Source: Clostridium sp. DL-VIII
Lineage (GTDB): Bacteria; Bacillota; Clostridia; Clostridiales; Clostridiaceae
Length of the DNA: 64,000 nucleotides
NCBI RefSeq assembly: GCF_000230835.1
Contig: NZ_CM001240.1
Span: forward strand, 3,731,779 to 3,795,778
Direction of reading: 5' to 3'
Numbering within the stretch: position 1 is the first letter of the stretch; every line of letters starts with the position of its first letter. Positions 26,091-36,333 of this stretch are shown piece by piece. The position numbers and the translations under genes are program-made. The notes under the pieces are model-generated. The model was not told the DNA's origin. It did not search any database and saw only the letters and a program-made list of their open reading frames with translations.

Positions 26091-26117
26091 ATATTCCTCC
26101 GAATTTATTATTAATTT

Positions 26118-27857
26118 CTATGTCATATTTTCAAATATTTTAGGTACATTCAACATTCCATATCCCCAATATGGATTAGGTATAAGATCCCCGCTTCTTG
26201 CAACTCCACCCTTTGCAAGATATGCTTTAAGAGTTTCAGCATACATATACGGATTATTTCCATTGATTATTCCCCACTGAAATAACATAGCGCAGACTCC
26301 ACTGGCTACAGCAGCTGATACACTTGTACCATTAACAACTGCTGTTTTGTTGCCTGGCGCCACTGTCAATGCATTTACTCCTCCTGCAGCCAAATCTATT
26401 TTATCAACATATGATTCTAAAAACGCCATACCGGAATAATCAACAAGATTGTTATTATTTTGATTATATGCTGCTATAGTTACAATACGATCAGAATTAG
26501 ATGGATTTGTTATTGTTCCAAAAGGATCTGAAAAACTAAATCTCGTATCCCCAACCGTTAACCCTGCTTGAGGAAGCCATGCATTATATCTTCCTGTGGT
26601 AATATAATTTGCATATAATCTAAGTCTCCATATTCCTGGCTGCAGATTATAAAACCTAAGACGAATTAACTCATCGCCTGTAGTTTCTTCCGGAAAATAA
26701 TAATTAACTTTAAGTGATGTCTTTTCAAATATGAATGTATGATTTATTGTAAAGTTTATTATAATTGACATCACCCCCGTGCTTTCTCCTGACGGTGAAA
26801 CAACTTCTAGAGAAAATGAGTTAGGAACATCTGCCCAAATTTCTAATCCCCATAAGTTTTTTTGTTCCGGTGCAGCTGTAAATTCTATGATACTGGCTTC
26901 CTGAAGTTGAACTCCAACTACTTGGGTTGACACGCCAGAAGCATGTCCACCCTTATCCCTCTGATTACCTGTTCCTGAAACTACCGCTACTCCATTACTA
27001 GTTGAAATTCTATCTATAAATTGTGCCAGAACTCCTCCACCCTTATGATTACCCAGTGAACTTCCAATTGGTAAATATATAACCATTGGCTTCCTGCTAG
27101 TTAATGCATACTCATATAGGTATTCTATTGCTGCAAAAATAACAGTTAAATTATATACTGGAACTGTTGATTCTGAAAATTGTATTTCGTATGAAAAATC
27201 TCTCATTAATTTTACCACTACAAAATCGCATTCAAAGGCAACTCCCTTTAAATCAGTTGTTTTTCCTGTAGCTCCAATAATGCCTGCCATATTAGTTCCA
27301 TGACCAATTCCATCTTGAGTTTCAACTATATCATATGGGGAATTTCCTTCCCTATTTGCTTTTATAGCTTCATTTATTTTATTTTTATTATACACAGTTC
27401 CAAATGGCACATTATCAGTATTATTAAAATCAGTTGTAATACTAGTTTGATCCCAAATATTTTCAATTCTCGTCATCCCATTATTGTCCATAAACTCCTC
27501 ATTTAAGTAGTCTATTCCAGAATCAATAATTCCTACATTAACACCTTTTCCTGTTAAATTTAAGGGTGATCCGATTTGAACAAAACTTGCCTGTGATGCT
27601 TCTTGAGGTGAAATTTCCTGTAGCGTAAAGAACTCTGCAGGTACAACATATCTAATAGTTTTAAAATACGTCTCTGGGCTCATATTAATTTCTAAATCTT
27701 TTATTACGGATACAATTGCATAACTATCATTGATTATTGACACATAATAATTAGGTCTTGTTGAAATCTCAGCTTCAATATTACCTTGATACTGAACAAG
27801 ATAATTATCGTAGTTAACATCGTGTAAAATTCTTTCATGCACTAAATTTTTAATCAC
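26118..27857 (-). CDS. Csp-type subtilisin-like serine protease (germination protease family), copy 2
   Basis: 579 residues of peptidase family S8. An N-terminal prodomain of about 95 residues (YLVQYQGNIEAE and TLQEISP) precedes the catalytic domain. The triad appears intact: Asp112 in IIDSGIDYL, His186 in GIGHGTNMAG and Ser near 509 in NGTSVSAAVASG. A beta insert (about 330-430, with WGLEIWADVPNSFSLEVVSP) is the Csp jellyroll. In clostridia Csp proteases cleave pro-SleC during spore germination. Starts at GTG 27857 with GGAG inside the end of the upstream copy, so the two are translationally coupled (5-base gap). Spore localisation is inferred from the family. Confidence 0.85.
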   Translation of the reverse strand: MIKNLVHERILHDVNYDNYLVQYQGNIEAEISTRPNYYVSIINDSYAIVSVIKDLEINMSPETYFKTIRYVVPAEFFTLQEISPQEASQASFVQIGSPLNLTGKGVNVGIIDSGIDYLNEEFMDNNGMTRIENIWDQTSITTDFNNTDNVPFGTVYNKNKINEAIKANREGNSPYDIVETQDGIGHGTNMAGIIGATGKTTDLKGVAFECDFVVVKLMRDFSYEIQFSESTVPVYNLTVIFAAIEYLYEYALTSRKPMVIYLPIGSSLGNHKGGGVLAQFIDRISTSNGVAVVSGTGNQRDKGGHASGVSTQVVGVQLQEASIIEFTAAPEQKNLWGLEIWADVPNSFSLEVVSPSGESTGVMSIIINFTINHTFIFEKTSLKVNYYFPEETTGDELIRLRFYNLQPGIWRLRLYANYITTGRYNAWLPQAGLTVGDTRFSFSDPFGTITNPSNSDRIVTIAAYNQNNNNLVDYSGMAFLESYVDKIDLAAGGVNALTVAPGNKTAVVNGTSVSAAVASGVCAMLFQWGIINGNNPYMYAETLKAYLAKGGVARSGDLIPNPYWGYGMLNVPKIFENMT

Positions 27858-27862
27858 CTAGC

Positions 27863-29671
27863 TCACTCCACCTTAAATTTAGGAATTCTTATAAATAACT
27901 TCTTAACAAAATATTCTATAGAATTATCATCAATATCTGGATTGATATCTATTCTAAAGCTTCTGCTTATAATATTAAACGTACCTAATAAATCAAAAAA
28001 TCCATAACCTATTTCTCTATTAGGATATCTATAACTAGGATTGCTTCTATCAGCACCAAGTATAAGATAAGATAAAACTTTTGTAGAAAACATAGTCTTA
28101 TCATTTCCATTAACAACTCCCCATTGTAAAATGAGTGCACAAGCTCCAGCTATTATTCCTGTAGCTGCTGAACTCCCAGAAACCGTTGTAGTTCCTCCAT
28201 TAGGTTTTGTTGTTAAAATATTTACCCCTAAGGTTGCTATGTCCGGATTAATATTAACATTTACATTGTATCCTTTTCCAGACGCAGCAACTAAAGCATT
28301 ATCATTTCCATGATAGGCCACTGTAATTACGCTATCTGCAGTTGCTGGGATTGTCAGTGTGGTAAATGGATCAGACTGAAGAAATCTTGTGTTTTCTGGT
28401 AAAGTTTTTTGAGGAGGAAGCCATATATGATATCTTCCATCAGTTATATATTCACCTCTTAATTGAAATGTCCAAATTCCCGCTTTAATATCTTTAAAAC
28501 TAACAGTAATAACTTCATGCCCTGTAAATTGCTCTGGATTAAAATACCCTACTGTCATCTGAGTCCTGAAGAATACAAAATTAATATTATCTATACCACT
28601 TGACTTTGCCTTAATAAAATTTGATGCTTCGCCATTAGGTGAAATCACATTTAAAGATGCTGTATTAGGTTTTAATACTAATATACTCAGAGAAAAAACT
28701 TTCATTTCTCTTGGTATTCTAAGCTCCACTGAAGCTATGTTTCCTACTTGCTGAATATTCCCAGATGCGTGTCCATCTGAAGCGCCCTCATTTCCAACAC
28801 CAGCAACTATGGTTATTCCTATATTGCTAGCCACAGATGCCAGATGCCTTGAAATTAAATTGTTACCATCATGATTCCCGTCTGTAGTTCCAACTCCTAA
28901 ATATAATACCATTGGTCTGTTGGATGTTAATGCATAATTTTTCAAATACTCCACAGCTGCCAAAACTTCTGATGTATTATAGACAGGGGTATACGGAACA
29001 CCATTAGCTTTTAATTCATTTACAAAATTAGAAGATTCTAAAAGTTTAACAATTACAAAATCACAACCTGTTGCAATTCCTTGAAGTCCACTATTAAAGC
29101 CTTTTGCACCTATTATTCCTGCAATTTGGGTTCCGTGTCCATTATCATCTTTTGAAGGGACGATAGCATAAGGATCTTGTTTATTTCTATAAGCTTTAAT
29201 TGCATTATTAATTTCTTCATTAGAAAACGTCCTGCCAACATATACAGATTTATCAGTTGTATCCTGAATTGATTGATCCCATATGCTTACTATTCTCGAC
29301 GTATCATCTTCCCTAATAAATTCTTCATTTAAGTAATCTATTCCTGTATCAACCATACCTATAAGTACGCCTCTACCATCTAAATTTAAATAAGGATTGA
29401 TTTTAATAGCATTTATATTATCTACACTGGATGGAGAAATGTCTTGAAGTACAAACCTACGTCTAAAGTCAATATACATAATTGCTGGTACATCTTTTTT
29501 CAATCTATCTATATTCTCAGGAGATGTCGATACAATTCCAATAGTATTGGTTATTATATCTCCGCAAGCATATGATACCTTATCTATCTCTTCTTTAAAA
29601 TTCCCTCTATATTCAACTAAATAATTAGGCGAATCTGTGTAATATAAATTACAATTTTTTGAATAAGGCAC
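27863..29671 (-). CDS. Csp-type subtilisin-like serine protease (germination protease family), copy 1
   Basis: 602 residues from GTG 29671, preceded by GGAGGAG; an ATG at 29695 in the same frame has no ribosome site and would place this site inside the gene. The prodomain (YLVEYRGNFKEEIDK and FVLQDISPSSV) is followed by the S8 domain with Asp108 in MVDTGIDYL, His179 in DNGHGTQIAG and a Ser in SGSSAATGIIAG (about 525). The jellyroll insert (about 320-420) has LRIPREMKVFSLSILVL. Csp family. First gene of a two-gene operon; C. perfringens has three Csp proteases and C. difficile a fused one, so a pair differs from both. Similar to copy 2 throughout. Confidence 0.85.
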   Translation of the reverse strand: MPYSKNCNLYYTDSPNYLVEYRGNFKEEIDKVSYACGDIITNTIGIVSTSPENIDRLKKDVPAIMYIDFRRRFVLQDISPSSVDNINAIKINPYLNLDGRGVLIGMVDTGIDYLNEEFIREDDTSRIVSIWDQSIQDTTDKSVYVGRTFSNEEINNAIKAYRNKQDPYAIVPSKDDNGHGTQIAGIIGAKGFNSGLQGIATGCDFVIVKLLESSNFVNELKANGVPYTPVYNTSEVLAAVEYLKNYALTSNRPMVLYLGVGTTDGNHDGNNLISRHLASVASNIGITIVAGVGNEGASDGHASGNIQQVGNIASVELRIPREMKVFSLSILVLKPNTASLNVISPNGEASNFIKAKSSGIDNINFVFFRTQMTVGYFNPEQFTGHEVITVSFKDIKAGIWTFQLRGEYITDGRYHIWLPPQKTLPENTRFLQSDPFTTLTIPATADSVITVAYHGNDNALVAASGKGYNVNVNINPDIATLGVNILTTKPNGGTTTVSGSSAATGIIAGACALILQWGVVNGNDKTMFSTKVLSYLILGADRSNPSYRYPNREIGYGFFDLLGTFNIISRSFRIDINPDIDDNSIEYFVKKLFIRIPKFKVE

Positions 29672-29749
29672 ATTTAGCTCCTCCATAGTTCTCATATATA
29701 ATATAATATTTATATATAATGTAGATTATTCATAAAGATGCACTTATAA

Positions 29750-29796
29750 AAAGCATATCAACCTAGCAGCATAATGCTGTTAAATTGATATGCTTT
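29750..29796 (-). terminator. Terminator after the PFOR gene
   Basis: AAAGCATATCAA (29750-29761) pairs with TTGATATGCTTT (29785-29796); an inner GCAGCATAATGCTG adds a second stem. The minus strand runs into TTTTTAT. Confidence 0.75.
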
Positions 29797-29800
29797 CTTA

Positions 29801-32800
29801 TTATTCGTGTGCTAAACTTTTATAAATTTCTAATCTTTCTTTTGCTTCTCCCTCAGCTTTATCAAATAATTTTTCTGCTTCTTCTGGAAATGCTTTAGCA
29901 AGGGAGGCATATCTTACTTCTCCCATCAAGAAGTCTTTAAAATCCCCCTTTGGATCTTTAGAATCTAATATAAATGGATTACCTGAATCTTTTAATAAAG
30001 GATTATATCTATACAAATGCCAATATCCACATTCCACTGCTTTTTTCTCCTCAGCTTGAGAATTAGACATTCCTACCTTTATACCATGACTTATACATGT
30101 TGAATAAGCAATTATAAGTGATGGACCATCATAAGCTTCAGCTTCTGTTAAAGCTTTAATAGTTTGATTCTTGTCTGCTCCCATAGATATTTGGGCAACA
30201 TATACGTATCCATAAGTCATTGCCATTCGCCCTAAATCCTTTTTCTTTGTTCTCTTGCCTGATGCAGCAAATTTAGCAATAGCAGCTGTAGGTGTTGATT
30301 TTGAAGATTGGCCTCCTGTATTTGAATAAATTTCTGTATCAAATACTAGCACATTAACATTCTCATTACTTGCAAGAACGTGATCAAGACCGCCATATCC
30401 AATATCATAAGCCCAGCCATCACCGCCAAATATCCATTGAGATCTCTTAATAAAATACTCTTTATCCTTTAAAATTTCTTTAGCAGCTTCACCATTTTCA
30501 TTTTCAAGCACCTCGATTAACCTTTTTGCTCTATCTCTTGTTCCATCTCCAACATCTTTATTATCAAGCCACTCTTTAAGTACACCTTTAACCTTCTCTG
30601 ACATGTCGCCTTCAAGCGCATGTTTAACATTATTTGCTATTCTTTCTCTTATAGTTTTAACACCTAAATACATTCCATAACCAAACTCTGCGTTATCTTC
30701 AAATAATGAGTTAGCCCATGCAGGACCGTGACCTTCTTGATTGATTGTGTATGCTATTGCCGGTGCGCCTGCTGCCCAAATAGAAGAGCAGCCTGTTGCG
30801 TTTGCTATCATCATTCTGTCTCCAAACAATTGAGTTACAAGCCTTGCATATGGAGTTTCTCCGCATCCTGCACAAGCTCCATTATATTCAAGTAATGGTC
30901 TTTCAAATTGACTTCCTTTAAGAGTATACTTATTTAATGGATTTTTAGTATGTACTTCTTCAACCAAGTAATTCCAAACTTCAATTTGCTCATGTTGACT
31001 ATCCTGAGATTTCATAACCAATGCTTTATCTGGTGCTGGACAAACTTGCGCACAATTACCGCATCCAGTACAATCAAGTGGTGTCACTCCAATTACAAAA
31101 TATGAATTGCCTTCACCTTTAATTCCTTTTGCGTCTAATATTTTAAGACTTTCAGGTGCCTTATTTTTCTCTTCTTCATTTAATAAAAATGATCTTATTG
31201 TAGCATGAGGACATACAAAGGAGCATTGAGTACATTGTATACAATTTTCTGGTATCCATTCTGGAACATTTACGGCTATGCCTCTTTTTTCATAGGCCGT
31301 TGTTCCATGCATAAATGTACCATCATGCATTCCAGCTCTTATAAAGGTTGAAACTGGCATTGAATCTCCTTCTAGTCTATTCATTGGCCTTGTAATTTCT
31401 TTAATAAACTCTGGGAAATCTTCATCATGCTCAAGTTTTTCATCAGGAATAGTTCCCCAGTCAAAAGGAACTTTTATTTTAATAATACCCTTTATTCCTT
31501 CATCTATAGCTGCATGGTTCATGTTAACGATCTTTTCACCTTTTTTACCATATGAAGTGACAACAGCTTCTTTTAAATATTTAACAGCATCCTCTACAGG
31601 TATTATATTGGCTATTTTAAAGAAAGCAGCCTGCATTATCATGTTTATCCTTCCACCAAGTCCAACATCTTGCGCAATTTTAACAGCGTTTATTGTATAA
31701 AAATCTATGTTATTTTCACATATATATCTTTTTAACACTGCGGGTAATTTTTCATCTAATTCATCTGGTGTCCATATTGTATTTAATATAAACTTTCCAT
31801 TCTTCTTTAAACCTCTAATTACATGGTACTTATATACATAGGACTGATTATGGCATGCAATAAAATCAGGTCTATCAATTAAATAACGGGATTTAATTGG
31901 CTTATCACCAAACCTCAAATGCGAAACTGTTATTCCTCCAGATTTTCTTGAATCATAATCAAAATACCCCTGAGCATACATATCTGTATGATCTCCAATA
32001 ATTTTTATTGCACTCTTATTTGCTCCAACGGTACCATCTGAACCTAATCCCCAGAACTTGCAGGAGGTAATTCCATCTGGAGTAGCATCTATATCTTCAA
32101 GTGGTCTAAGAGAAGTATTTGTCACATCATCAATTATTCCTATTGTAAAATTATTCTTAGGCTCATCTAATATTAAATTATCAAAGACTGCGGCTATATG
32201 AGCCGGAGTTGGATCTTTTGATCCAAGACCAAATCTTCCGCCTACTATAATTGGAGCATTTTCCTTTCCAAAGAAACTTCTTACCACATCTAAATATAAG
32301 GGCTCTCCAATTGAGCCTGGTTCCTTTGTTCTATCTAAAACTGCAATTTTTCTTACTGTTTTAGGAATAGCTTTTAAAAGTCTCTCCATAGAAAATGGTC
32401 TATAAAGTCTAACCTTTACCAAACCTACTTTTTGCTTGTTAGAGTTTAAAAAATCAACAGTTTCTTCTACAACATCATTTACAGACCCCATTGATATTAT
32501 AATTCTATCAGCATCCGGGTCACCATAATAATCAAAGCAGTGATAAGTTCTGCCTGTTAATTTAGTTATTTGATTCATATAATGTTCAACAACTTCCGGA
32601 ATATCATCATAATATTGATTAACAGCTTCCCTTGTCTGGAAATAAATATCTGGATTTTGAGCCGTTCCTCTTGTAACCGGATGATCAGGGTTTAAAGCTC
32701 TCTTTCTAAATTCATCAACAGCCTTATAATCTACTAGCTTAGCAAGTTCATCATATTCTATAACCTCTATTTTTTGTATTTCATGTGAAGTTCTAAAGCC

Positions 32801-33313
32801 ATCAAAAAAATTCATAAACGGCATTCTTGCTTTTAAAGATGTTAAATATGAAACTCCGCTTAAATCCATTACTTCCTGAACAGAACCTTCTGAAAGCATT
32901 GCAAAACCTGTTTGCCTTGCAGCCATAACATCCTGATGATCTCCAAATATGCTTAAAGATGATGTAGCAATTGCTCTTGCTGCCACATTTATTACACATG
33001 GAAGTAATTCTCCAGCTATTTTATACATATTAGGAATCATAAGCAGTAATCCTTGTGATGATGTATATGTAGTTGTTATTGCTCCTGCTTGAAGTGATCC
33101 ATGCAGCGCACCTGCAGCACCTGCTTCTGACTGCATTTCAATAACCTTCACTGGCTCTCCAAAAATATTTTTTTTACCTTGTGCTGCCCATTCATCTGCA
33201 TGTTCTGACATTGGTGATGATGGCGTTATTGGAAAAATCACCGCTGCTTCTGCAAAAGCATAAGATATATATGCCGCAGCTGTATTACCATCCATAGTCT
33301 TCATTTTTCTCAT
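29801..33313 (-). CDS. nifJ: Pyruvate:ferredoxin (flavodoxin) oxidoreductase
   Basis: 1170 residues, the usual length for the single-chain enzyme that converts pyruvate plus CoA to acetyl-CoA, CO2 and reduced ferredoxin, the centre of clostridial energy metabolism. Order: pyrimidine-binding domain (EAAVIFPITPSSPMSEHADEWA near 20), CoA-binding part, two 4Fe-4S sets (CIQCTQCSFVCPH and CTGCGNCAQVCPA, about 690-750), and the C-terminal TPP domain (CAGCGETPYARL, GCSSIWAAGAP, IFGGDGWAYDIGYGGLDHVL). Starts at ATG 33313, eight bases after GAGGT. It stands alone between terminators, next to the SUF operon that would make its clusters. Cytosolic. Confidence 0.97.
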   Translation of the reverse strand: MRKMKTMDGNTAAAYISYAFAEAAVIFPITPSSPMSEHADEWAAQGKKNIFGEPVKVIEMQSEAGAAGALHGSLQAGAITTTYTSSQGLLLMIPNMYKIAGELLPCVINVAARAIATSSLSIFGDHQDVMAARQTGFAMLSEGSVQEVMDLSGVSYLTSLKARMPFMNFFDGFRTSHEIQKIEVIEYDELAKLVDYKAVDEFRKRALNPDHPVTRGTAQNPDIYFQTREAVNQYYDDIPEVVEHYMNQITKLTGRTYHCFDYYGDPDADRIIISMGSVNDVVEETVDFLNSNKQKVGLVKVRLYRPFSMERLLKAIPKTVRKIAVLDRTKEPGSIGEPLYLDVVRSFFGKENAPIIVGGRFGLGSKDPTPAHIAAVFDNLILDEPKNNFTIGIIDDVTNTSLRPLEDIDATPDGITSCKFWGLGSDGTVGANKSAIKIIGDHTDMYAQGYFDYDSRKSGGITVSHLRFGDKPIKSRYLIDRPDFIACHNQSYVYKYHVIRGLKKNGKFILNTIWTPDELDEKLPAVLKRYICENNIDFYTINAVKIAQDVGLGGRINMIMQAAFFKIANIIPVEDAVKYLKEAVVTSYGKKGEKIVNMNHAAIDEGIKGIIKIKVPFDWGTIPDEKLEHDEDFPEFIKEITRPMNRLEGDSMPVSTFIRAGMHDGTFMHGTTAYEKRGIAVNVPEWIPENCIQCTQCSFVCPHATIRSFLLNEEEKNKAPESLKILDAKGIKGEGNSYFVIGVTPLDCTGCGNCAQVCPAPDKALVMKSQDSQHEQIEVWNYLVEEVHTKNPLNKYTLKGSQFERPLLEYNGACAGCGETPYARLVTQLFGDRMMIANATGCSSIWAAGAPAIAYTINQEGHGPAWANSLFEDNAEFGYGMYLGVKTIRERIANNVKHALEGDMSEKVKGVLKEWLDNKDVGDGTRDRAKRLIEVLENENGEAAKEILKDKEYFIKRSQWIFGGDGWAYDIGYGGLDHVLASNENVNVLVFDTEIYSNTGGQSSKSTPTAAIAKFAASGKRTKKKDLGRMAMTYGYVYVAQISMGADKNQTIKALTEAEAYDGPSLIIAYSTCISHGIKVGMSNSQAEEKKAVECGYWHLYRYNPLLKDSGNPFILDSKDPKGDFKDFLMGEVRYASLAKAFPEEAEKLFDKAEGEAKERLEIYKSLAHE

Positions 33314-33467
33314 CGCATTTACCTCGTTTTCATATTATATATTTTATAATTATTCTTGATTTGTTTATTATTTGCTAAGTAAATCTGAGTTATTCATGTA
33401 TAAAACAAAACATGATAATAACTTCTCTTAGAAAAGCCTCAAGAGAATATTTTTAAAAATAAAAAAA

Positions 33468-33517
33468 AGAAGATACTATATTATTTTCATAAAAACTAAA
33501 ATAATATAGTATCTTCT
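33468..33517 (-). terminator. Strong terminator after sufU
   Basis: A 20-bp perfect stem (33468-33487 with 33498-33517). The minus strand ends in eight Ts. It ends the suf operon. Confidence 0.9.
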
Positions 33518-33570
33518 TTTCGTTTATAATAACATAAATTTAAATTACTCTTTAATGCTTATTATTAATA

Positions 33571-33996
33571 TTATTTTTCTAAAGCTTCTTTTAAGGTATG
33601 CCATGCTAAAACTGCACATTTAACCCTTGCAGGCATATTTGATATATTCTTAAAAGCCATTGCATCTTCTAAAGCATATAATTCTTCATCATCTTTAATT
33701 TCTCTTTTAATCATACCAATAAAGGTTTCAGTAAGTTCTAAAGCTTCTTTTATACTTTTACCTTTTATTAAATCTATCATTATTGAAGTTGAGGCCTGAG
33801 ATATTGCACATCCCTGTCCTGTAAAAGCTAAATCTTCAATTATATCGTCATTTAATTTTAACTCTAAGGTTATTTCATCTCCACAGCTTGGATTATGACC
33901 CTTTTCTTTAATATCTGGATTTTCTAAATTTCTCTTATTGTGTTTAGATGTGCTGTGTTCCATAATTAATTCTGTATATATTGAATCTAAATCCAT
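33571..33996 (-). CDS. sufU: SufU-type Fe-S cluster assembly protein / sulfurtransferase
   Basis: 141 residues from ATG 33996; AATGGAGG lies 9 bases upstream and overlaps the sufS stop, so the longer frame from 34011 is not used. The three conserved cysteines of SufU/IscU appear in NPSCGDE (about 37), GQGCAISQAST (about 63) and RVKCAVLAWH (about 125). In low-GC Gram-positives SufU receives sulfur from SufS through a zinc site and activates it; the GD and extra 18-residue insertion region (KGKSIKEALELTETFIGMIK) is typical of SufU. Last gene of sufCBDSU, 5 bases after sufS. Confidence 0.92.
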   Translation of the reverse strand: MDLDSIYTELIMEHSTSKHNKRNLENPDIKEKGHNPSCGDEITLELKLNDDIIEDLAFTGQGCAISQASTSIMIDLIKGKSIKEALELTETFIGMIKREIKDDEELYALEDAMAFKNISNMPARVKCAVLAWHTLKEALEK

Positions 33997-34001
33997 ACTA
34001 A

Positions 34002-35231
34002 TTACCTCCATTTTAAAAACATTTCATATGTCTTCTTAGTTGCTTCAATTAATCTATCTACATCTTCTTTAGTATTATAAAAGTAAAAACTTGCTCTGCA
34101 GGTTGCATTAATTCCCATATATCTCATCAAAGGCTGAGCACAATGATTTCCTGATCTTATAGCAACTCCAAAGGTATCAAAAACTGAAGCAACATCATGA
34201 GGATGAACACCTTCTATTTCAAATGAAATTAGTCCGCCCATATGATCTATATTCTTTGGTCCATATATTTTTACGTAAGATAATTTTGATAATTCCCCGA
34301 TAGCATATATTAAAAGTTCTTTTTCTATTTCATGAATTTTATTCATGCCTATTTTTTCTAAGTAATCAATAGCTGCTCCAAGACCTACAGCTCCTTCTAC
34401 ATTTTGAGTTCCTCCTTCAAATTTCGAAGGTAATTCTGCAAAAGTAGCACTTTGTTCATAAACATATTCAATCATATCTCCACCTACTATATAAGGAGGC
34501 ATATTTTCTAATAATTCTTTTTTACCATATACTACACCTATTCCCATTGGAGATAAAAGTTTATGCCCAGAAAATACTAAAAAGTCCGCATCTAATTCTC
34601 TTACACTAACTTTCATATGCGGCACACTTTGAGAGCCATCAACTATTACTTTAGCACCTTTAGAATGAGCATAATCTATGATTTTCTTAACATCGTTTAT
34701 TGTACCAAGAGCGTTAGAAACATGAGTTATGCTGACTAATTTAGTCTTTTCTGTTATTTTATTTTTTATTTCTTCTTCTGGAATTTCTCCGTCTTCATTT
34801 ATATACATATATTTTAATTCGGCTTTTTTTGCTTTTGCTACTATCTGCCATGGAATAAGGTTTGAATGATGTTCTAAAATTGAAATTACAATTTCATCAC
34901 CTTCATTAACATTTTCCATACCATAAGATGCAGCAAGAAGATTAAAACCTTCTGTTGCGTTTTTGGTAAATACAATTTCTTTTGAAAATTCAGCATCTAT
35001 AAAGTTTCTAACCTTTTCTCTCGCATCATCATAAGCCTTAGTTGCATCTATGCTAAGCTTATAGGCACCTCTGTGAGGATTAGCGTTATTTGTTCTGTAA
35101 TAATTTTCAATAGCTTTTAAGACTTGCACTGGCTTTTGAGTTGTCGCTCCGCTATCTAAATAAACTAATCTTTTTCCATCTTCACCTGCTTTCAAAACAG
35201 GAAAATCATCTAAAAAATTCACATTATTCAT
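34002..35231 (-). CDS. sufS: Cysteine desulfurase SufS
   Basis: 409 residues, a group II class V aminotransferase-fold enzyme that removes sulfur from cysteine for Fe-S cluster assembly. PLP lysine in FSGHKLLSPMGIGVVYG (about 225), the catalytic cysteine in RSGNHCAQPLMRYM (about 362), and LDSGATTQKP near the N-terminus. Starts at ATG 35231, overlapping the sufD stop by 8 bases, with AGGAG upstream. Fourth gene of the suf operon. Confidence 0.96.
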   Translation of the reverse strand: MNNVNFLDDFPVLKAGEDGKRLVYLDSGATTQKPVQVLKAIENYYRTNNANPHRGAYKLSIDATKAYDDAREKVRNFIDAEFSKEIVFTKNATEGFNLLAASYGMENVNEGDEIVISILEHHSNLIPWQIVAKAKKAELKYMYINEDGEIPEEEIKNKITEKTKLVSITHVSNALGTINDVKKIIDYAHSKGAKVIVDGSQSVPHMKVSVRELDADFLVFSGHKLLSPMGIGVVYGKKELLENMPPYIVGGDMIEYVYEQSATFAELPSKFEGGTQNVEGAVGLGAAIDYLEKIGMNKIHEIEKELLIYAIGELSKLSYVKIYGPKNIDHMGGLISFEIEGVHPHDVASVFDTFGVAIRSGNHCAQPLMRYMGINATCRASFYFYNTKEDVDRLIEATKKTYEMFLKWR

Positions 35232-36324
35232 TTTTCAATCTCCTGTCTACTGTATCTAAAATTTCTTCTATAATATTACTATCACCAATCTCATCTATAA
35301 TTGGGTTAAAGGCAGCTCTAACAATCACAATCTTTGCTTCATCATAACTTAATCCCCTAGACATCAAGTAAAATAATTTATTCTCATCTATTTTTCCTGA
35401 TGATGCTGAATGTTCTCCTGAAACATCATCTTCTTCACATAATAATATCGGCATCGCTTTAGCTCTGGCATCTTTAGAAAGCAGCATGCAATATTCATCT
35501 TCAGCCCCAACACTCTTTGCTGCACCTTGTTTAAAGTCTATTGTACCTTTAAAAGCTTTCTTAGCTTCACCTTGAAGTGCACCTTTAACATCTATATTTG
35601 ATTTACTACCTATTCCTCTATGAGTAATAACATAATTGATATCTATGATTTTATTTCCATTACCTAGATATATAGCTTTTATATTAGAAGAGGATTTTTC
35701 TCCCAATAAATCACCATGATAATTATAAATGCTATATTCTCCACCAAGATCTACAGATATAAAATTAACTGTGCCGTCCTCTTTACCTTCTGAAGCATTT
35801 GAATCAATGTGAACTATATTATCATTTAATAAGTTAATCTTAGTTAACTTTACTTGACTATTTTTCTTTGAATATATTGTACATATACCGTTATGATATC
35901 CTTTGGAAGCATCTAGTGATTTGTATTTTATAACAATTGATGCCTTTGAATTTTCTTCTCCTACAACAATTAAATTATCAATTAATGTTGCGTTAGCTTT
36001 ATCAAAATTAAATTCTATAATTATTGGCTCACTAACATTTGCATTCTTTTCTATAGTTATTAAATATCCAGCATTGAATTCTTCTTTGGCTTGTTTTATT
36101 AATTCTTCATTAGCGCCATATATAAACTCTTTATATAAAGGAAGTATCTTGTTATTCTCTAATTTTTGAATACATACTCCATCATTTGAACTTGTTATTT
36201 TTACATTATCAAATTTTTTAATTTCATTAATATTTAATTTCCCAAGGCTTATATCATTAATGTTAAGCCACTTTTTTGTCCTTACTGGAGTCTTATTTAA
36301 ATTATCTAATTGTATAGCCTTCAT
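35224..36324 (-). CDS. sufD: SUF scaffold subunit SufD
   Basis: 366 residues from ATG 36324, after TAGGTGAG; sufB ends nine bases before. The C-terminal beta-helix and helical end match SufB/SufD proteins: GTIDFKQGAAKSVGAEDEYCMLLS, EDDVSGEHSASSGKIDENKLFYLMSRGLS and AFNPIIDEI. The N-terminal third is divergent, as usual for SufD. It partners SufB and SufC in the scaffold complex. The conserved His in GEHSAS is present. Cytosolic. Confidence 0.93.
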   Translation of the reverse strand: MKAIQLDNLNKTPVRTKKWLNINDISLGKLNINEIKKFDNVKITSSNDGVCIQKLENNKILPLYKEFIYGANEELIKQAKEEFNAGYLITIEKNANVSEPIIIEFNFDKANATLIDNLIVVGEENSKASIVIKYKSLDASKGYHNGICTIYSKKNSQVKLTKINLLNDNIVHIDSNASEGKEDGTVNFISVDLGGEYSIYNYHGDLLGEKSSSNIKAIYLGNGNKIIDINYVITHRGIGSKSNIDVKGALQGEAKKAFKGTIDFKQGAAKSVGAEDEYCMLLSKDARAKAMPILLCEEDDVSGEHSASSGKIDENKLFYLMSRGLSYDEAKIVIVRAAFNPIIDEIGDSNIIEEILDTVDRRLKNE

Positions 36325-36333
36325 TAATCTCAC

